A stretch of DNA of 7,397 nucleotides from DATAAM01 sp036260075 (GTDB taxonomy: Bacteria; Actinomycetota; Acidimicrobiia; Acidimicrobiales; JAHWLA01): contig DATAAM010000116.1 in NCBI GenBank assembly GCA_036260075.1, positions 1 to 7,397 of the forward strand. Reading direction: 5' to 3'. A program made the translations under genes and the position numbers. Below, in pieces: positions 1-4,798 of the stretch. The first letter of the stretch is position 1, and each line of letters starts with the position of its first letter. The notes beneath the pieces are model-generated. The model was not told the origin of the DNA and did no database searches. It worked only from the letters and a program-made list of their open reading frames with translations.

Positions 1-943
1 CGGCGGCGTCCAGGAACGAGTCGGGATCGGGGACCACGCCGTCGATCGGCACGACTTGCGCCGGGTTCGTGCCCCACGACACGTGCGGCTGGAGGCTCGC
101 GGCGTCGATGGCGACCTCCTTGTCGAACGTGGCCCCTTCGTCGGTGGTCAACGAGCGCCAGTCGTCGAGCGCCCGCTCCCACGCGCTGCCCTTCGGGGCG
201 TGCGGCCTGCCCTCCAGGTAGGCGAACGTCGTGTTGTCGGGAGCCACCATGCCCGCCCGCGCCCCACCCTCGATGCTCATGTTGCAGACGGTCATGCGGC
301 CTTCCATCGACAGCGTGCGGATCGCCGAGCCCCGGTACTCGATGATCGACCCGATGCCGCCGCCGGTGCCGATGCGGCCGATGATCGCCAGGATGACGTC
401 CTTGGCGGTCACGCCCGGCGGGAGGTCGCCGTCGACGGACACGGCCATCGTCCCGGGCCGCCGTTGCGGCAGCGTCTGCGTGGCGAGCACGTGCTCCACC
501 TCGCTGGTGCCGATGCCGAAGGCCAAGGCGCCGAACGCGCCGTGCGTGGCCGTGTGGCTGTCGCCGCACACGATCGTCATGCCCGGCTGGGTGAAGCCCA
601 GCTCGGGACCGATCACGTGGACGATGCCCTGGTTGCGGTGGCCCATGGGGAACAGCGGGACGCCGAACTCCTCGCAGTTCGCCGCCAGGACCTCCATCTG
701 CCGCTTCGAGATCGGGTCGGCCACCGGCCTGTCGAGGCCGTCGGTGGGCACGTTGTGGTCCATCGTCGCCAACGTGAGGTCGGGGCGGCGCACCCGACGG
801 CCGGCCAGGCGCAGGCCGTCGAACGCCTGCGGCGACGTGACCTCGTGCACCAGGTGCAGGTCGATGTAGAGGAGGTCGGGCTCGCCGTCGACCTGGCGGA
901 CGACGTGGCGCTCCCAGACCTTCTCACTCAGCGTCTTCGCCAT
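1..943 (-). CDS. leuC: 3-isopropylmalate dehydratase large subunit, 3' end missing
   Basis: LeuC, with LeuD, isomerises 2-isopropylmalate to 3-isopropylmalate in leucine synthesis. In the citramalate route it also converts citramalate to 3-methylmalate. The reading frame is open from ATG at 943 to the window edge, giving 314 of the usual about 465-475 residues. It begins MAKTLSEKVWE, the usual LeuC N-terminus, which fixes the start. Aconitase-family motifs are visible: MDHNVPT at residues 61-67 and CGDSHTATHGAFGA at about 126-137, followed by GIGTSEVEHVLATQ. The three [4Fe-4S] cysteines lie in the missing C-terminal part and cannot be checked. There is no clear Shine-Dalgarno, and only 36 bp separate it from the divergent IclR-type regulator, so its promoter must overlap the regulator's 5' end. 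A downstream leuD is expected outside the window by family custom, but it is not seen. Confidence 0.96.
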   Translation of the reverse strand, partial: MAKTLSEKVWERHVVRQVDGEPDLLYIDLHLVHEVTSPQAFDGLRLAGRRVRRPDLTLATMDHNVPTDGLDRPVADPISKRQMEVLAANCEEFGVPLFPMGHRNQGIVHVIGPELGFTQPGMTIVCGDSHTATHGAFGALAFGIGTSEVEHVLATQTLPQRRPGTMAVSVDGDLPPGVTAKDVILAIIGRIGTGGGIGSIIEYRGSAIRTLSMEGRMTVCNMSIEGGARAGMVAPDNTTFAYLEGRPHAPKGSAWERALDDWRSLTTDEGATFDKEVAIDAASLQPHVSWGTNPAQVVPIDGVVPDPDSFLDAA

Positions 944-979
944 TTGCAATCTCACATTCTGAGATGAGAATCTCATCTC
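944..979 (+). promoter_or_regulatory. candidate promoter of the IclR-type regulator, leaderless
   Basis: TTGCAA (944-949) resembles a -35 box. After 16 bp, GAGAAT (966-971) matches four of six bases of TATAAT. The ATG at 980 begins 8 bp later, at the expected transcription start, and no Shine-Dalgarno precedes it, so a leaderless mRNA fits. The palindrome at 960-980 covers the -10 box, which would suit autorepression. The call is by eye. The opposing leuC promoter could not be assigned with confidence. Confidence 0.4.
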
Positions 980-980
980 A
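944..980. promoter_or_regulatory. shared leuC/IclR operator: perfect 21-bp palindrome plus a third half-site
   Basis: Bases 960-980 form a perfect palindrome: arm TGAGATGAGA, one central A, then the complementary arm TCTCATCTCA. A further ATCTCA at 949-954 faces the TGAGAT at 960-965, and another ATCTCA lies at 970-975. The half-sites therefore recur about every 10-11 bp, one helical turn, over the whole 36-bp divergent gap. The palindrome ends on the A of the regulator's ATG. IclR-family proteins of the NdgR/LtbR type control leuCD in other actinobacteria, so binding by the neighbouring regulator is a strong inference but is not shown by sequence. Confidence 0.75.
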
Positions 981-1609
981 TGATGAGTGTAAGTGGGGTG
1001 GGGACGCTGGACAAGGCGGTGGCGATTCTCGACGTGCTGGAAGGGGGCGGGTGCAGGCTTGACGAGCTGGCTGCGTTGACCGGCCTGAACCGGGCGACCA
1101 CCCATCGGCTGGCCGTGGCGCTCGAGAAGCACGCATTCGTCATGCGCGACGACGAAGGCCGCTTCGTGCTCGGGCCGCGGCTCACCGGCACGACGCTGGT
1201 GGCAGTCGCCCGGCCGGTGCTCGAGGACCTGCGCGACTACACGGGCGAGAGTGCCCAGCTCTACGTCGCCCGCGGCGGTGCTCGAGTGTGCGTGGCGGCC
1301 TCGGAGTCGCCGCACGGACTGCGCACGATCGTGCCGGTCGGCGCCGTGCTGCCCCTCGACAGGGGCTCGGCGGGCAAGGTGCTGCGCGGCGACCGAGAGT
1401 CGTTGCGCCGGGGATGGGCCGAGAGCGTGGAGGAGCGCGAGAAGGGCGTGGCTTCGGTGAGCGCGGCCGTCCTCCACGACGACGAGGTGGTGGCCGCCGT
1501 GTCGGTGTCCGGCCCCGTCGAACGTACGACCCGCTTCCCGGGGAAGCGCTACGCACGCGAGGTCGTCGCCGCCGCCCGTCGCATCGAGCGGGGCATGGGG
1601 TGGGGCTGA
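980..1609 (+). CDS. IclR-family transcriptional regulator, NdgR/LtbR-like
   Basis: Predicted DNA-binding regulator of leucine and branched-chain amino acid genes. The N-terminal winged helix-turn-helix covers about residues 10-55 (GVGTLDKAVAILDVLE, then LDELAALTGLNRATTHRLAVALEKH and GRFVLGPRL). The C-terminal IclR effector domain includes TGESAQLYVARGGARVCVAA, LRTIVPVGAVLPL, GWAESVEEREKGVASVSA and VVAAVSVSGPVERTTRFPG. These match my memory of Streptomyces NdgR closely. At 209 residues it is about 30 shorter than that protein (about 238). The shortfall lies after the HTH and before GWAESVEERE, both in the linker/effector region. ATG at 980 was chosen because it fits a leaderless start; ATG at 983 is equally possible. 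It lies divergent from leuC and its 3' end overlaps the MATE gene by 10 bp, suggesting co-transcription with it. Confidence 0.9.
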   Translation: MMSVSGVGTLDKAVAILDVLEGGGCRLDELAALTGLNRATTHRLAVALEKHAFVMRDDEGRFVLGPRLTGTTLVAVARPVLEDLRDYTGESAQLYVARGGARVCVAASESPHGLRTIVPVGAVLPLDRGSAGKVLRGDRESLRRGWAESVEEREKGVASVSAAVLHDDEVVAAVSVSGPVERTTRFPGKRYAREVVAAARRIERGMGWG

Positions 1610-2907
1610 GCGAGCGCGACCGGCGCATCGCCCGACTGGCGGTGCCCGCGCTGGGCACGCTGGCCGTCGAGCCGCTGTACGTCCTCGTCGACACCGCCAT
1701 CGTGGGCCGGCTCGGCACCGTGCCGCTGGGCGGCTTGGCCGTGGCCTCGGCGGTCCTCGGCACCGTCTTGCCCGTGTGCAACTTCCTCGCCTACGGCACC
1801 ACGGCACGCGTCGCGTTCCTCACCGGGCGGGGCGATCGGCGGGCGGCGGCATCGGTGGCGGCGCAGGGTCTGTGGCTGTGCGCCCTCATCGGCGTGCCCC
1901 TCGCCGTGGCACTGGCCGTCGGTACACGGCCGATCGTGGCGGTGGTGGGCGGCGAGGGTGAGATCGCGGCGGCGGCCCGGACGTACCTGCTCATCAGCTG
2001 CATCGGCATCCCGGCCGTGCTGGTGGCGCTCGTCGGCCACGGCTACCTCCGAGGCGTGGCCGATACGCGCACCCCGCTGCTCGTCTCCGTCGTCGCCAAC
2101 GTGGTGAACCTGGTCCTCGAACTCGTCCTCGTGTACGGCCTCGAGCTCGGCGTGGCGGGCTCGGCATGGGGCACCGTGGTGGCGCAGGTAGGTGCCGCCG
2201 CGTGGTTCGTGGGGCTGCTCCGTCGCCGGCTGACCGTGGCCGAGGCGCCGCTGGGCCTCGTGGGCGCCGAAGCCCGTCGCCTGCTGCTGGCGGGCCGGCA
2301 CCTGTTCGTACGCACCGCGTCGTTGCTCGCCACCATGGCCGTGGCCACCGCCGTGGCTGCCCGAGTCAGCCCGGCCACCTTGGGCGGGCACCAGATCGCC
2401 TTGCAGGTGCACCTGTTCGTCGCGCTCGCGCTGGACGCGTTCGCCATCCCCGGGCAAGTGCTGGTGGGCACGCTGCTGGGCGCCGACGACCGCGCCGAGG
2501 CCCGCGCCACGTCGCGCCGACTGCTCCAGCTGGGGTTGCTCGGCGGAGTGCTCGTGGCGGTCGTCCTGGTGGCGACCGCCCCCGTGCTCCCCACGCTCTT
2601 CACCCACGACCCGGCCGTGCTCGACCGGGCCCGGGTCGCGCTGGTGATCGCCGGGCTCGTGCAGCTCCCCGGTGCGGTGGCCTTCGTGCTCGACGGGGTG
2701 CTCATCGGCGCGTCGGACTTCCGCTACCTCCAGTGGAGCATGGTCGTCGGCCTCGTCGTCTTCCTGCCGTTCGCCGTGGCGGTGCCCGCCGCGCCCTCGT
2801 TGGGGATCGGCGGCGTGTGGGTGGGCCTGCTGGCGTGGATGCTGGCGCGCGCCGCCGCCAACCTGGCGCGCTACCGCCGCGGGTCCTGGTTGGCTGTTCC
2901 CGCCTGA
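1600..2907 (+). CDS. MATE-family (DinF-like) multidrug/metabolite efflux transporter
   Basis: Integral membrane antiporter expected to export drugs or metabolites using Na+ or H+; the substrate cannot be told. From GTG at 1600 the product has 435 residues, normal for the family, with about 12 hydrophobic helices in two halves. Recognisable MATE motifs are VEPLYVLVDTAIVGRLG near the N-terminus (Asp31 is the conserved first-helix acid), GYLRGVADTRTPL at about residues 149-161, GGHQIALQV in the second half, GQVLVGTLLGA and LDGVLIGASDFRYL. The frame is open upstream, but those residues lie inside the regulator gene and do not look like a transporter. The GTG start puts the first helix about 12 residues in. 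It overlaps the regulator stop by 10 bp, so translational coupling is likely. A link to amino acid export is possible from context only. Confidence 0.9.
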   Translation: MGLSERDRRIARLAVPALGTLAVEPLYVLVDTAIVGRLGTVPLGGLAVASAVLGTVLPVCNFLAYGTTARVAFLTGRGDRRAAASVAAQGLWLCALIGVPLAVALAVGTRPIVAVVGGEGEIAAAARTYLLISCIGIPAVLVALVGHGYLRGVADTRTPLLVSVVANVVNLVLELVLVYGLELGVAGSAWGTVVAQVGAAAWFVGLLRRRLTVAEAPLGLVGAEARRLLLAGRHLFVRTASLLATMAVATAVAARVSPATLGGHQIALQVHLFVALALDAFAIPGQVLVGTLLGADDRAEARATSRRLLQLGLLGGVLVAVVLVATAPVLPTLFTHDPAVLDRARVALVIAGLVQLPGAVAFVLDGVLIGASDFRYLQWSMVVGLVVFLPFAVAVPAAPSLGIGGVWVGLLAWMLARAAANLARYRRGSWLAVPA

Positions 2908-3266
2908 CCCCGGCGCTTGCCGAGCTCCTGCCAGGCCGCTTCGAGCAGAGCGATCAGCTCGTCCTGGCTCAGTCGTTCGAGCCGGATGCCCGCCGGGGCT
3001 GCGTGCGCCGCCGCCCGGCGCTCGCCGACGGTCGGGTCGTCCTCGGCGGCGGCCGCGTGCAGCAGGCCCGCGTCGAGGCCGAGGGCGCGGGCGAGCGCGG
3101 CCACCCGGGAAGGACGGGGCACGGTGACGCCCGTCTCCCACTTCGAGACCGTCTGCTGCGTGACGCCGAGCAGGCGGGCCAGCTCGGCTTGCTCCAAGCC
3201 CCGCGCCTCCCGCCGGCGACGCAGCAGCTCGCCGAACCCGCTCACGGTGCCGGCACCGATGGCCAC
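2871..3266 (-). CDS. XRE-family helix-turn-helix DNA-binding protein
   Basis: Small predicted transcription regulator, 131 residues from GTG at 3266. The XRE/Cro-type HTH spans about residues 11-67: FGELLRRRREARGLEQAELA, then LLGVTQQTVSKWETG with the recognition helix around QQTVSKWE, then PSRVAALARALGLD. The rest is an Ala-rich linker and a predicted C-terminal helix (LSQDELIALLEAAWQELGKRR), perhaps for dimerisation. No ligand domain is visible. The frame stays open far upstream, but residues before the GTG lack any domain and run into the divergent kinase, so a start at 3266 (or GTG at 3245) is preferred. A good promoter sits just upstream of 3266. The last 37 bp overlap the MATE gene on the opposite strand. 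Target genes are unknown; its own promoter and the kinase promoter are the obvious candidates. Confidence 0.85.
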   Translation of the reverse strand: MAIGAGTVSGFGELLRRRREARGLEQAELARLLGVTQQTVSKWETGVTVPRPSRVAALARALGLDAGLLHAAAAEDDPTVGERRAAAHAAPAGIRLERLSQDELIALLEAAWQELGKRRGQAGTANQDPRR

Positions 3267-3283
3267 CCCCGCTTCATTGGGCC

Positions 3284-3312
3284 GTTGTAGATCACGCGGC
3301 GGAATTTGTGAA
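3284..3312 (-). promoter_or_regulatory. candidate promoter of the XRE gene
   Basis: Read on the minus strand, TTCACA (3312-3307, five of six bases of TTGACA) is followed after exactly 17 bp by TACAAC (3289-3284, four of six bases of TATAAT). Transcription would begin near 3277, leaving a leader of about 11 bases before the GTG at 3266. Box quality and spacing are good for an actinobacterium, but no experimental support is visible. Confidence 0.5.
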
Positions 3313-3370
3313 GCGGGAGAAAATCCGCAGGCGCACCAAACGTTCCACTTCGGAACCCTTTGGCGCCTAT

Positions 3371-3385
3371 ACGCTTTAGAAGCGT
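3371..3385. repeat. inverted repeat ACGCTT-TAG-AAGCGT ahead of the kinase gene
   Basis: Perfect 6-bp arms with a 3-bp spacer, located 24 bp before the kinase GTG. It overlaps the only -10-like sequence in this gap (TATACG, 3368-3373). It is too short and too close to be a terminator, and fits better as an operator or a weak leader hairpin. A second, shorter inverted repeat (GTTCC 3342-3346 and GGAAC 3352-3356) lies just upstream. The 142-bp gap holds no other gene that I can see. Confidence 0.45.
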
Positions 3386-3408
3386 GCACTGAGGAAGCGG
3401 GGTCGAAC

Positions 3409-4149
3409 GTGCCGGAAGACGAAGAACGAGGGCGGCTGCACGAGGCTGGGGAGCGGGCCGGCCCGGAGGTCGTGGAGCAACTGACGCGGGTGGTCGTGCA
3501 CGAGCTGGCGAACCCGTTGACCGTCGTGCTGGCCGCGCTCGAAGCGCTCCAGACGCCCGACCTCGACCGGGACACGGCGAGGGAGCTCGCCACACGCGCC
3601 CTGCGACAGGCAGAGCACATGGCCGACCTCCTGCGCGACTTCCGCGAAGGCGGGGTGCGTGCAGGCGCGCTGGCCGACGGCCGTCGTCGACAGGTCGAGC
3701 TGGTGGCCATGATCCGCGATGCGGTCGACACGGTTGGACCGATGGCCGCGGCGCGCATCGTGATCGGCGTGCCCGACGACTTCCGCATGTGGACCGTGCC
3801 GTCCCGGCTGCGGCAGATCCTGATCAACCTCATCGCCAACGCCTCCAAGTACGCGACGGTGGGGCCCATCAGCGTCGACGCCCGCCTGGCCGACAACGCC
3901 GTGCACATCGACGTGCTCGATCGCGGCCCGGGGCTGCCACCCGGCGACCCCGAGGAGCTGTTCCAGCTCTTCCGACAAGGCGAGTCGGCCAAAGCCGGCG
4001 GCATGGGCGTGGGGCTGCACGTGGTGCGGGAGCTGGCGCAGTCGTTGGGCGGAACCGTGCAGCTCCTGTCACGCGAGGGCGGCGGCACGATCGCCCGCGT
4101 GATGCTGCCGCAGCGGCGCGACCGCTCCGCTGCCGCGCCTGCCGGCTGA
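3409..4149 (+). CDS. sensor-less orphan histidine kinase
   Basis: Predicted cytoplasmic two-component histidine kinase of 246 residues. The HisKA dimerisation/phosphoacceptor region has the H-box VVVHELANPLTVV with His31 as the phosphorylated residue. The HATPase_c domain shows the N-box LINLIANASKYA (Asn144), the G1 box DRGPGLP (Asp171), the F-box ELFQLF and the G2 box GMGVGLHVV. All key kinase residues are present. Only about 25 residues precede the HisKA region: there is no PAS, GAF or HAMP domain and no membrane helix, so any signal must come through a partner. No response regulator is in the window. The GTG start is preceded by AGGAAG (3392-3397). The frame is open upstream, but that stretch crosses the promoter gap. 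It is divergent from the XRE gene and convergent with greA. Confidence 0.88.
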   Translation: MPEDEERGRLHEAGERAGPEVVEQLTRVVVHELANPLTVVLAALEALQTPDLDRDTARELATRALRQAEHMADLLRDFREGGVRAGALADGRRRQVELVAMIRDAVDTVGPMAAARIVIGVPDDFRMWTVPSRLRQILINLIANASKYATVGPISVDARLADNAVHIDVLDRGPGLPPGDPEELFQLFRQGESAKAGGMGVGLHVVRELAQSLGGTVQLLSREGGGTIARVMLPQRRDRSAAAPAG

Positions 4150-4163
4150 GGCCGGCTCAGCCG
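4143..4163. terminator. bidirectional stem-loop between kinase and greA
   Basis: CGGCTGAG (4143-4150), loop GCCGG, then the exact complement CTCAGCCG (4156-4163). This 8-bp GC-rich hairpin contains both stop codons (kinase TGA 4147-4149; greA TGA read from 4159 to 4157). No T-run follows on either strand, so it would be a U-less terminator of the kind often proposed in actinobacteria, or a collision or RNA-stability element. The two stop codons are only 7 bp apart. Confidence 0.6.
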
Positions 4164-4627
4164 ACCTCGACCACCTCGACCTTCAGCCGGGCCCCGCTCG
4201 GTACCTCGTACTCCACGACGTCGCCCGGTCGGGCGCCGAGCAGCGCCTGCCCGAGCGGCGAGGCGGGCGACATGACCTCGAGGTCGTCGCGCTTCTCCTC
4301 GATGGAGCCGATGAGGTAACGCTCCACGTCGTCGTCGCCTTCGTAGCGGATCGACACGACGCTGCCTGCCACCACCGAGCCGTCGGAGGACGCCGCTGCG
4401 TCGGTGATGACCGCATTGGCCAGCATGTGCTCGATGTGGCGGATGCGCGCCTCCATCTTCCCTTGGGCGTCCTTGGCCGCGTGGTAGTCGCCGTTCTCCG
4501 AGAGGTCGCCCAGCGCCCGGGCGGCCTCGATGGCCCGGGCGATCTCCACCCGCCCCCGGGTGGTGAGGTCCTCGAGCTCGGCCTGGAGCCGCTCGTACGC
4601 CGCCGGAGAGAGGTGCGTCTCGCTCAT
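4157..4627 (-). CDS. greA: transcription elongation factor GreA
   Basis: GreA enters the secondary channel of RNA polymerase and stimulates cleavage of backtracked transcripts. The 156-residue product has normal length. The N-terminal coiled coil covers about residues 8-75 (SPAAYERLQAELEDL onward). Its tip carries LGDLSENGDYHAAKD, in which Asp41 and Glu44 match the catalytic acidic pair at the same numbers as in E. coli. The C-terminal FKBP-like domain ends with SPLGQALLGARPGDVVEYEVP. The start MSETHLSP at 4627 agrees with the family. It probably has a leaderless promoter. It is divergent from leuB and convergent with the kinase, so it is likely a single-gene transcription unit. Confidence 0.96.
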   Translation of the reverse strand: MSETHLSPAAYERLQAELEDLTTRGRVEIARAIEAARALGDLSENGDYHAAKDAQGKMEARIRHIEHMLANAVITDAAASSDGSVVAGSVVSIRYEGDDDVERYLIGSIEEKRDDLEVMSPASPLGQALLGARPGDVVEYEVPSGARLKVEVVEVG

Positions 4628-4640
4628 CCCTTCGAGGCTA
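4628..4640 (-). promoter_or_regulatory. candidate leaderless promoter of greA
   Basis: On the minus strand TAGCCT (4640-4635) fits the actinobacterial -10 pattern TANNNT. It ends 7 bp before the greA ATG, placing the transcription start on or next to the first codon. GAAGGG touches the ATG directly, too close to act as a normal Shine-Dalgarno. No convincing -35 box is seen, which is common for such promoters. Confidence 0.4.
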
Positions 4641-4649
4641 CCCGCGCAG

Positions 4650-4678
4650 TTGACGGGCGCCTTCCCGTGGGCGACACT
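4650..4678 (+). promoter_or_regulatory. candidate promoter of the leuB-ilvE-cimA operon
   Basis: TTGACG (4650-4655) matches five of six bases of the -35 consensus. After 17 bp, GACACT (4673-4678) gives a weak -10 box with three of six bases. Transcription would start near 4685, giving a leader of about 114 bases before leuB. It lies back to back with the greA promoter. Without this or a similar site, the terminator at 4754-4783 would have no transcript to act on. Confidence 0.4.
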
Positions 4679-4706
4679 GGCGGGACTGTGTGCATCCGTC
4701 CCGCCA
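4678..4706. repeat. 9-bp inverted repeat at the leuB transcription start region
   Basis: TGGCGGGAC (4678-4686) and its exact complement GTCCCGCCA (4698-4706) flank an 11-bp spacer. If transcription starts near 4685, the left arm is mostly outside the RNA, and the element is better read as a DNA operator over the start site. If transcription starts further upstream, it would be a leader hairpin. It has no likeness to the TGAGAT palindrome at leuC. Confidence 0.5.
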
Positions 4707-4726
4707 CCGTAATCATCAGCCCGTAG
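4688..4726 (+). CDS. possible leader peptide of the leuB attenuator (12 codons)
   Basis: GTG at 4688 opens a 12-codon frame that encodes MCIRPATVIISP and ends at TAG 4724-4726. Three of twelve codons are Ile and one is Val, with V-I-I consecutive at 4709-4717. There are no Leu codons. It starts about 9 bp after the candidate -10 box, so it could be translated leaderlessly; no good Shine-Dalgarno is seen. Its stop codon overlaps the base of the first leader hairpin, the arrangement expected of ribosome-mediated attenuation. The frame is open further upstream, so chance cannot be excluded, and translation is unproven. Confidence 0.3.
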   Translation: MCIRPATVIISP

Positions 4727-4749
4727 CGCTCACCGACCCGGTGTGCGCT
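4725..4749 (+). promoter_or_regulatory. first leader hairpin (pause/anti-attenuator candidate) before leuB
   Basis: Bases 4725-4735 pair with 4739-4749 around a 3-base loop: 10 of 11 pairs are Watson-Crick, with one T-T mismatch at 4730/4744. The hairpin overlaps the stop codon of the candidate leader peptide and ends 4 bases before the terminator stem. An alternative fold exists in which 4732-4740 pairs with 4767-4774 in the terminator's right arm (eight pairs, one of them G-U, one bulged base). The two folds exclude each other. Confidence 0.5.
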
Positions 4750-4753
4750 CGTG

Positions 4754-4783
4754 ACCGTCCACTTGGTGGGCGGTTTTGTTTTT
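4754..4783 (+). terminator. intrinsic terminator in the leuB leader, probable attenuator
   Basis: ACCGTCCAC (4754-4762), loop TTG, then GTGGGCGGT (4766-4774) form a 9-bp stem with one G-U pair, followed at once by TTTTGTTTTT (4774-4783). This is a standard Rho-independent terminator, and such a T-run is striking in so GC-rich a region. It ends exactly where the leuB Shine-Dalgarno CAGGAG (4784-4789) begins. The nearest upstream gene, greA, is on the other strand, and the kinase-greA junction has its own hairpin. This terminator can therefore sensibly act only on the leuB leader transcript. Confidence 0.8.
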
Positions 4784-4798
4784 CAGGAGCGACATTCG

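Noticed and set aside
56..967. Plus-strand open frame of 303 codons across leuC
   Set aside because: It lies antisense to leuC, whose translated motifs are unmistakable. Its product is Arg/Val/His-rich without a domain.
1549..3141. Long minus-strand open frame of 530 codons antisense to the MATE gene
   Set aside because: Low-complexity Arg/Gly/His product, opposite a recognised transporter. No family resemblance.
2917..3408. N-terminal extension of the kinase as a possible sensor domain
   Set aside because: The upstream part of the frame is antisense to the XRE gene and crosses the promoter gap. Its composition is Ser/Ala/Arg-rich with no fold or membrane segment.
4650..4712. Alternative leader peptide from TTG at 4650
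   Set aside because: It overlaps the best -35 box, so it could not be transcribed from that promoter, and it has no run of control codons.
4754..4783. Possible T-box riboswitch (TGGTGG in the terminator)
   Set aside because: The leader from the likely start is only about 110 bases. It has no specifier stem I, no AG-bulge and no full T-box consensus, so the short match is just part of the terminator stem.
4751..4798. Upstream in-frame GTG as leuB start
   Set aside because: It would code through the terminator and U-tract and add 16 residues not seen in LeuB. TTG at 4799 has a clear Shine-Dalgarno and the expected N-terminus.
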